Origin: Aureimonas sp. OT7
Lineage (GTDB): Bacteria; Pseudomonadota; Alphaproteobacteria; Rhizobiales; Rhizobiaceae
Assembly (NCBI RefSeq): GCF_014844055.1
Contig: NZ_CP062167.1
Coordinates: forward strand, 2,951,501-3,015,500
Direction: 5' to 3'
Length of the DNA: 64,000 nt
Part shown: positions 61,701 to 64,000 of the stretch, piece after piece
Layout: each line of letters begins with the position of its first letter
Position numbering within the stretch: the stretch's first letter is position 1
The notes under the pieces: generated by a model
The model's input: only the letters and a program-made list of their open reading frames with translations
What the model was told of the DNA's origin: nothing
The model's database searches: none
Position numbers and translations under genes: made by a program

Positions 61701-62419
61701 TTTTCGTACTCGGCGAGGTAGCGCGCCGCATCGGCCGCCGTCATGGCGGCTTCGCCCAGCATGTCGTAGGAGTAGCGAAAGCCCTTGCGCTCCATCGAGC
61801 GGCTGCGCTTCAGCGCCTCCTCGATGGTCTCGCCGCGCACGAACTGCTCGCCCATCAGGCGCATGGCGATATCCAGCCCCTGCCGGATGACGGGCTCGCC
61901 GAAGCGGCCGACAAGCCGCGTCAGCGCCCGCGACAGGCCGGCCTCGCTGACGGTCGCCGTCAGCCTGCCGGTTACCAGGAGGCCCCATGTTGCCGCGTTG
62001 ACGAAGAGCGAGTTGTCGTCGTCGATATGGGCGCGCCAATCTCCCCTGGATATCTTGTCGCGGATGAGCGCGTCCCGTGTCGCCTTGTCGGGAATGCGCA
62101 GCAACGCCTCCGCAAGGCACATCAGGGCGATGCCCTCCTGGCTGGACAGCGAATACTCGTGGATGAGGCCGGGGACGCCGCTGTTGCTCGCCTTGGCGCG
62201 CAGGCCGCGAACCAGTCGCCCGGCAAGGGCGCGGATATGGTCGGCGGTGTCGGGCGCCTGCCGCGCGGCATCCAGCAATGGTGGCAGGCACTCCGGTTCC
62301 GGCCGGCGGGTCGCCTGCGTTATGGCGCGCCGCAAGGGCGTATCGGCCGTCACCTGCGCATCGAAGGCGCCGAACGGCTGGGGTTGCACCGCTTGATCGA
62401 TCCGGTTGGCTACGCTCAT
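58739..62419 (-). CDS. putA: Bifunctional proline dehydrogenase / L-glutamate-gamma-semialdehyde dehydrogenase
   Basis: 1226 aa from the ATG at 62419, preceded by GGAGA. The PRODH barrel lies at about 170-470 (MERKGFRYSYDMLGEAAMT, KLSALHPRYARAKAERV, RLVKGAYWDAEIK). The aldehyde dehydrogenase follows at about 560-1010 (ISPWNFPLAIFTGQVAAALAAGN, ETGGQNAMIVDSS, catalytic Cys in SAGQRCSALR). A C-terminal ALDH-like domain continues to the end. There is no N-terminal ribbon-helix-helix, so this PutA is not its own repressor. It converts proline to glutamate at the membrane with substrate channelling. Confidence 0.96.
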   Translation of the reverse strand: MSVANRIDQAVQPQPFGAFDAQVTADTPLRRAITQATRRPEPECLPPLLDAARQAPDTADHIRALAGRLVRGLRAKASNSGVPGLIHEYSLSSQEGIALMCLAEALLRIPDKATRDALIRDKISRGDWRAHIDDDNSLFVNAATWGLLVTGRLTATVSEAGLSRALTRLVGRFGEPVIRQGLDIAMRLMGEQFVRGETIEEALKRSRSMERKGFRYSYDMLGEAAMTAADAARYLAEYEKAIHAIGAASGGKGVQEGPGISIKLSALHPRYARAKAERVMAELYPRLAALALLCRRYDIGLNIDAEEADRLEISLDLLERLAFEPALDGWDGIGFVVQAYGKRCPLVIDWLVDLGRRSGHRLMVRLVKGAYWDAEIKRAQVDGFADFPVYTRKVHTDVAYIACARRLLAAPDAIFPQFATHNAQTLATIYMMADPASYIRGQYEFQCLHGMGEALYEEVVGPERLDRPCRIYAPVGTHETLLAYLVRRLLENGANSSFVNRIADEAVPVDELVADPVDAAFAIEPLGSTNPAILLPGRLYGERRINSSGVDLADETVLATLGDGLRASASESWTARAPHGAGTGSLQAVANPADRREVVGTVETVDPGRIGVLVQRACAGASAWAARSADERAAILDRAAELFEENTARLLGITVREAGKSLPNAVAELREAVDFLRYYAAEIRDLGSHAACRPLGVIACISPWNFPLAIFTGQVAAALAAGNAVLAKPAEETPLVAAEAVRLMHSAGVPDDALIFTPGAGDVGAALTAAPDVSGVMFTGSTDVARLIEASLAGRRTPDGRIAPLIAETGGQNAMIVDSSALTEQVVGDVVASAFDSAGQRCSALRILCMQEEAADRTLAMLRGALDELAIGRTDRLSSDIGPVITDEARKTIEAHVEAMRNKGYPVSRQTLPPETGHGTFVAPTIVEIDDIAAVKREVFGPVLHVVRYRRADLAPLIEAINATGYGLTFGLHTRIDETIETVLGRIRVGNVYVNRNVIGAVVGVQPFGGRGLSGTGPKAGGPLYLRRLLAAQPEPVFRGKAPARLSDYANWLVQIGQAAAADKVRAQAEESLLGYSTELPGPVGERNVYEIHPRGRVLLLAETEEGLAVQMGAALATGNSVAIPARDFDRFALDRLPLDLQPTLLKDGAIPADIAAVLVEGSAERVANLQRRLTEKDGGIALVQAMTSAQIAEGGFYRLEWLIEERSTSINTAAAGGNASLMAIA

Positions 62420-62510
62420 CTCTGTCTCCAAGGAGCGCACGCCGCGCCCACTGCCGATACTCAATTAGTCGGCCGACAGGCGGACTTGAATGCTGATCTT
62501 TCGCAATAAT

Positions 62511-62527
62511 GCCGAATTATATTCGGC
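62511..62527. promoter_or_regulatory. 17-bp palindrome upstream of putA
   Basis: GCCGAATTATATTCGGC: perfect 7-bp arms around a TAT centre, ending about 92 nt before the putA ATG. The AT-rich centre and arm length suit an Lrp/AsnC-family regulator such as PutR, which activates putA in several alphaproteobacteria. No such regulator gene is adjacent. Confidence 0.5.
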
Positions 62528-62556
62528 GAAAGCGCCATCGGACCGCAGTGACCTAC

Positions 62557-64000
62557 CTATAATTGAGACTCCAGCGGCAGCCAGCCCACCACCGTGGCCA
62601 GGATCCGGCGGCCAAGCCCGGCCTCGGGCTCCTGCGTCAACTGGACGGGAACCCCCGATTCCGTCGCGTTCCATATCAGGCCCCCGTCGGCATCCAGCGT
62701 GACGCGATAGCTCATCGCCGGCGATATCTCCTCCGCGAAGATGCGATCCATTTCGCCAACGAGTGCCGGCACCGCGAAGAGTACGCCCATCTCCGTGTTC
62801 AGGGAAACGGAGCGCGGATCGAAATTCAGCGAGCCGACGAAGCCCGCCGTTCCATCGCTTGTGAAAGCCTTGGTATGCAGGCTCGCCTGACTGGAGCCGC
62901 GCAGGCTGATCCCGCCGGAGGCGGCGGTCGGCTTCAGCTCGAACAGGCTCACGCCGCTTCGCAGCAGCGGCTTCCGGTAGGGCGCATACCCGCCATGCAC
63001 CGCGGCGACATCGGTGGCGGCCAGCGAATTGGTCAGCACCGTCACGTCGACGCCCTTCTCCACCAGCCGCGCGAAAAAGCGCGTGCCCTCGTCGCCCGGA
63101 ATGAAGTAGGGGGACGAGATGTTGAGCTGCCGCTCGCTGGACGCCAGCAGCGGCACCAGTTCCTCCAGCAGTGCATTGCGGCCGCTTTTGCCAGCGGCCT
63201 TTTCGGCAGGGTCGGACACAAGCCTTGCCTCCTGCGTCCAGTGCACGTCGGCGTCGTCGAACAGCGACGCGACCGTGAGGCGCTCGCGCAGCCGCTTTAT
63301 ATACGGGTTGGCGGGAGCGGTTTCCGCCAGCCGGTGGAACGCCTGACGCAGTCCGTCCAGTGGCGGCGTCTCCCGTTCGGCCAGGGCCCGCACCGGCAGC
63401 GCCAGACCGCTGTTCCAGTACTCGTCGAAGATCACTTCCGCCTGGCCGGCCATTTCGCCGATGGCGATGATGTCCAGATCTCGGAAGTTCGACGCCTCCG
63501 CCGCATCGAAATACTCGTCGCCGATGTTCCTGCCGCCCACGATCGCGATCTGACCATCCGCGATCCAGGCCTTGTTGTGCATGCGCCGGTTCACGCTCAC
63601 CATGCGCAACGCCATCTCGAGGCCACGAATGATCGGATTCTCGCGGGCATGGGTGGGGTTGAACAGGCGCACCTCGATCAGCGGATGGCTGTCGACCGCC
63701 AGGAACGTCCTGTCGGACAGGGATACGCCGATATCGTCGAGCAGCAGGCGTACGCGCACGCCCCTATCCGCCGCCGCCAGCGCCTCGCGCAGGATGAGAC
63801 GGCCGGTCAGGTCGTCGTTCCAGATATAATACATGAGGTCCAGGCTGCGCCCCGCGATGCGTGCGGACAAGGCGCGCGCGGCGAACGCATCGAGGTTGGA
63901 CGATACGAGCACGAGCCCGCTTTCCGCATCGTGGCCCTTGCGCAGCCCATCCATATAGGCGTCCAGCACCGTCGGCGCCCCGTCGCGGGACAAAGCGTGG
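62557..64000 (-). CDS. Phospholipase D-family protein (cardiolipin-synthase-like), 5' end outside window
   Basis: The frame is open to the window edge; a TTG at 63993 is a possible but doubtful start, since relatives begin further upstream with a signal or membrane segment. Both HKD motifs are complete: HNKAWIADGQIAIVGGRN and HTKAFTSDGTAGFVGSLNFD. The RSLDLMYYIWNDDLTGRLI block is typical of the subfamily that includes cardiolipin synthase C. It probably transfers or hydrolyses phosphatidyl groups in the envelope. It reads toward the putA control region. Confidence 0.87.
   Translation of the reverse strand, partial: HALSRDGAPTVLDAYMDGLRKGHDAESGLVLVSSNLDAFAARALSARIAGRSLDLMYYIWNDDLTGRLILREALAAADRGVRVRLLLDDIGVSLSDRTFLAVDSHPLIEVRLFNPTHARENPIIRGLEMALRMVSVNRRMHNKAWIADGQIAIVGGRNIGDEYFDAAEASNFRDLDIIAIGEMAGQAEVIFDEYWNSGLALPVRALAERETPPLDGLRQAFHRLAETAPANPYIKRLRERLTVASLFDDADVHWTQEARLVSDPAEKAAGKSGRNALLEELVPLLASSERQLNISSPYFIPGDEGTRFFARLVEKGVDVTVLTNSLAATDVAAVHGGYAPYRKPLLRSGVSLFELKPTAASGGISLRGSSQASLHTKAFTSDGTAGFVGSLNFDPRSVSLNTEMGVLFAVPALVGEMDRIFAEEISPAMSYRVTLDADGGLIWNATESGVPVQLTQEPEAGLGRRILATVVGWLPLESQL

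Noticed and set aside
58349..62509. 1386-codon open frame on the plus strand
   Set aside because: It is antisense to putA, whose domains and catalytic residues are complete; such long shadow frames are expected at this GC content, and the product has no recognisable motif.

Overview
The window is 64 kb of high-GC chromosome from an alphaproteobacterium, most likely of the Hyphomicrobiales (rhizobia/Aurantimonas-like group). This rests on the MaeB malic enzyme fused to a phosphotransacetylase-like domain, the class II DAHP synthase, a PutA without an N-terminal DNA-binding domain, the housekeeping run gph-rpiA-DUF2059-gor-aro, and the abundance of binding-protein-dependent transporters. The genus is a guess; the rest of the gene calls do not depend on it.

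Region 1 (1-14.5 kb) is mostly housekeeping. It holds the end of a GMC oxidoreductase, a GT4 glycosyltransferase and an LpxH-like phosphoesterase (probably the tail of a polysaccharide cluster). These are followed by maeB, gltX, a DedA protein, class II DAHP synthase, a glutathione pair (gamma-glutamylcyclotransferase-like gene overlapping gor), a DUF2059 protein, rpiA, gph and tRNA-Val(CAC). A 270-bp element with about 32-bp terminal inverted repeats sits at 1038-1307.

Region 2 (14.5-18.9 kb) is accessory DNA. The 3' part of tRNA-Val is repeated exactly (37 bp) at 16867-16903, bracketing a 2.35-kb island. The island has no visible integrase, phage-like debris on the minus strand, and an intact RelE/Xre toxin-antitoxin pair preceded by two copies of a 17-bp dyad. 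An AhpD-like protein and an unknown membrane-anchored protein follow.

Region 3 (18.9-36.9 kb) is a series of uptake and catabolic units. The first is a tripartite tricarboxylate transporter (tctC-ldh-tctB-tctA) with a divergent LysR gene. Next is an amino-acid-type ABC transporter co-oriented and overlapping with a variant ureohydrolase, an M20 hydrolase and a gamma-glutamyltransferase-like enzyme, with an M28 peptidase and a LysR regulator on the opposite strand. Then come a sorbosone-dehydrogenase-like beta-propeller enzyme, a glycine-zipper lipoprotein, a DUF3841 protein, and a Tat-exported cyclase overlapping an AhpD-like gene.

Region 4 (37-53.2 kb) holds two adjacent LacI-controlled sugar systems. 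The first has an RbsABC-type transporter, a LacI regulator, a TIM-barrel sugar isomerase and a Gfo/Idh/MocA oxidoreductase, with two near-identical 14-bp dyads at the two expected promoters. The second has a MalEFGK-type transporter, a GH172 (DUF2961) glycoside hydrolase, a LacI regulator, a short-chain dehydrogenase and a D-tagatose/D-allulose 3-epimerase-family protein whose four catalytic residues are all present. This is a plausible pathway for fructofuranosides or D-arabinofuranosides. The control region has overlapping perfect palindromes.

Region 5 (53.3-64 kb) has a decayed acyltransferase-3 gene, manB-like and manC genes for GDP-mannose, a FAD-linked oxidase that follows putA closely, putA with a 17-bp palindrome upstream, and a phospholipase-D-family protein running off the edge. 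No CRISPR array, rRNA or intact insertion sequence was seen.
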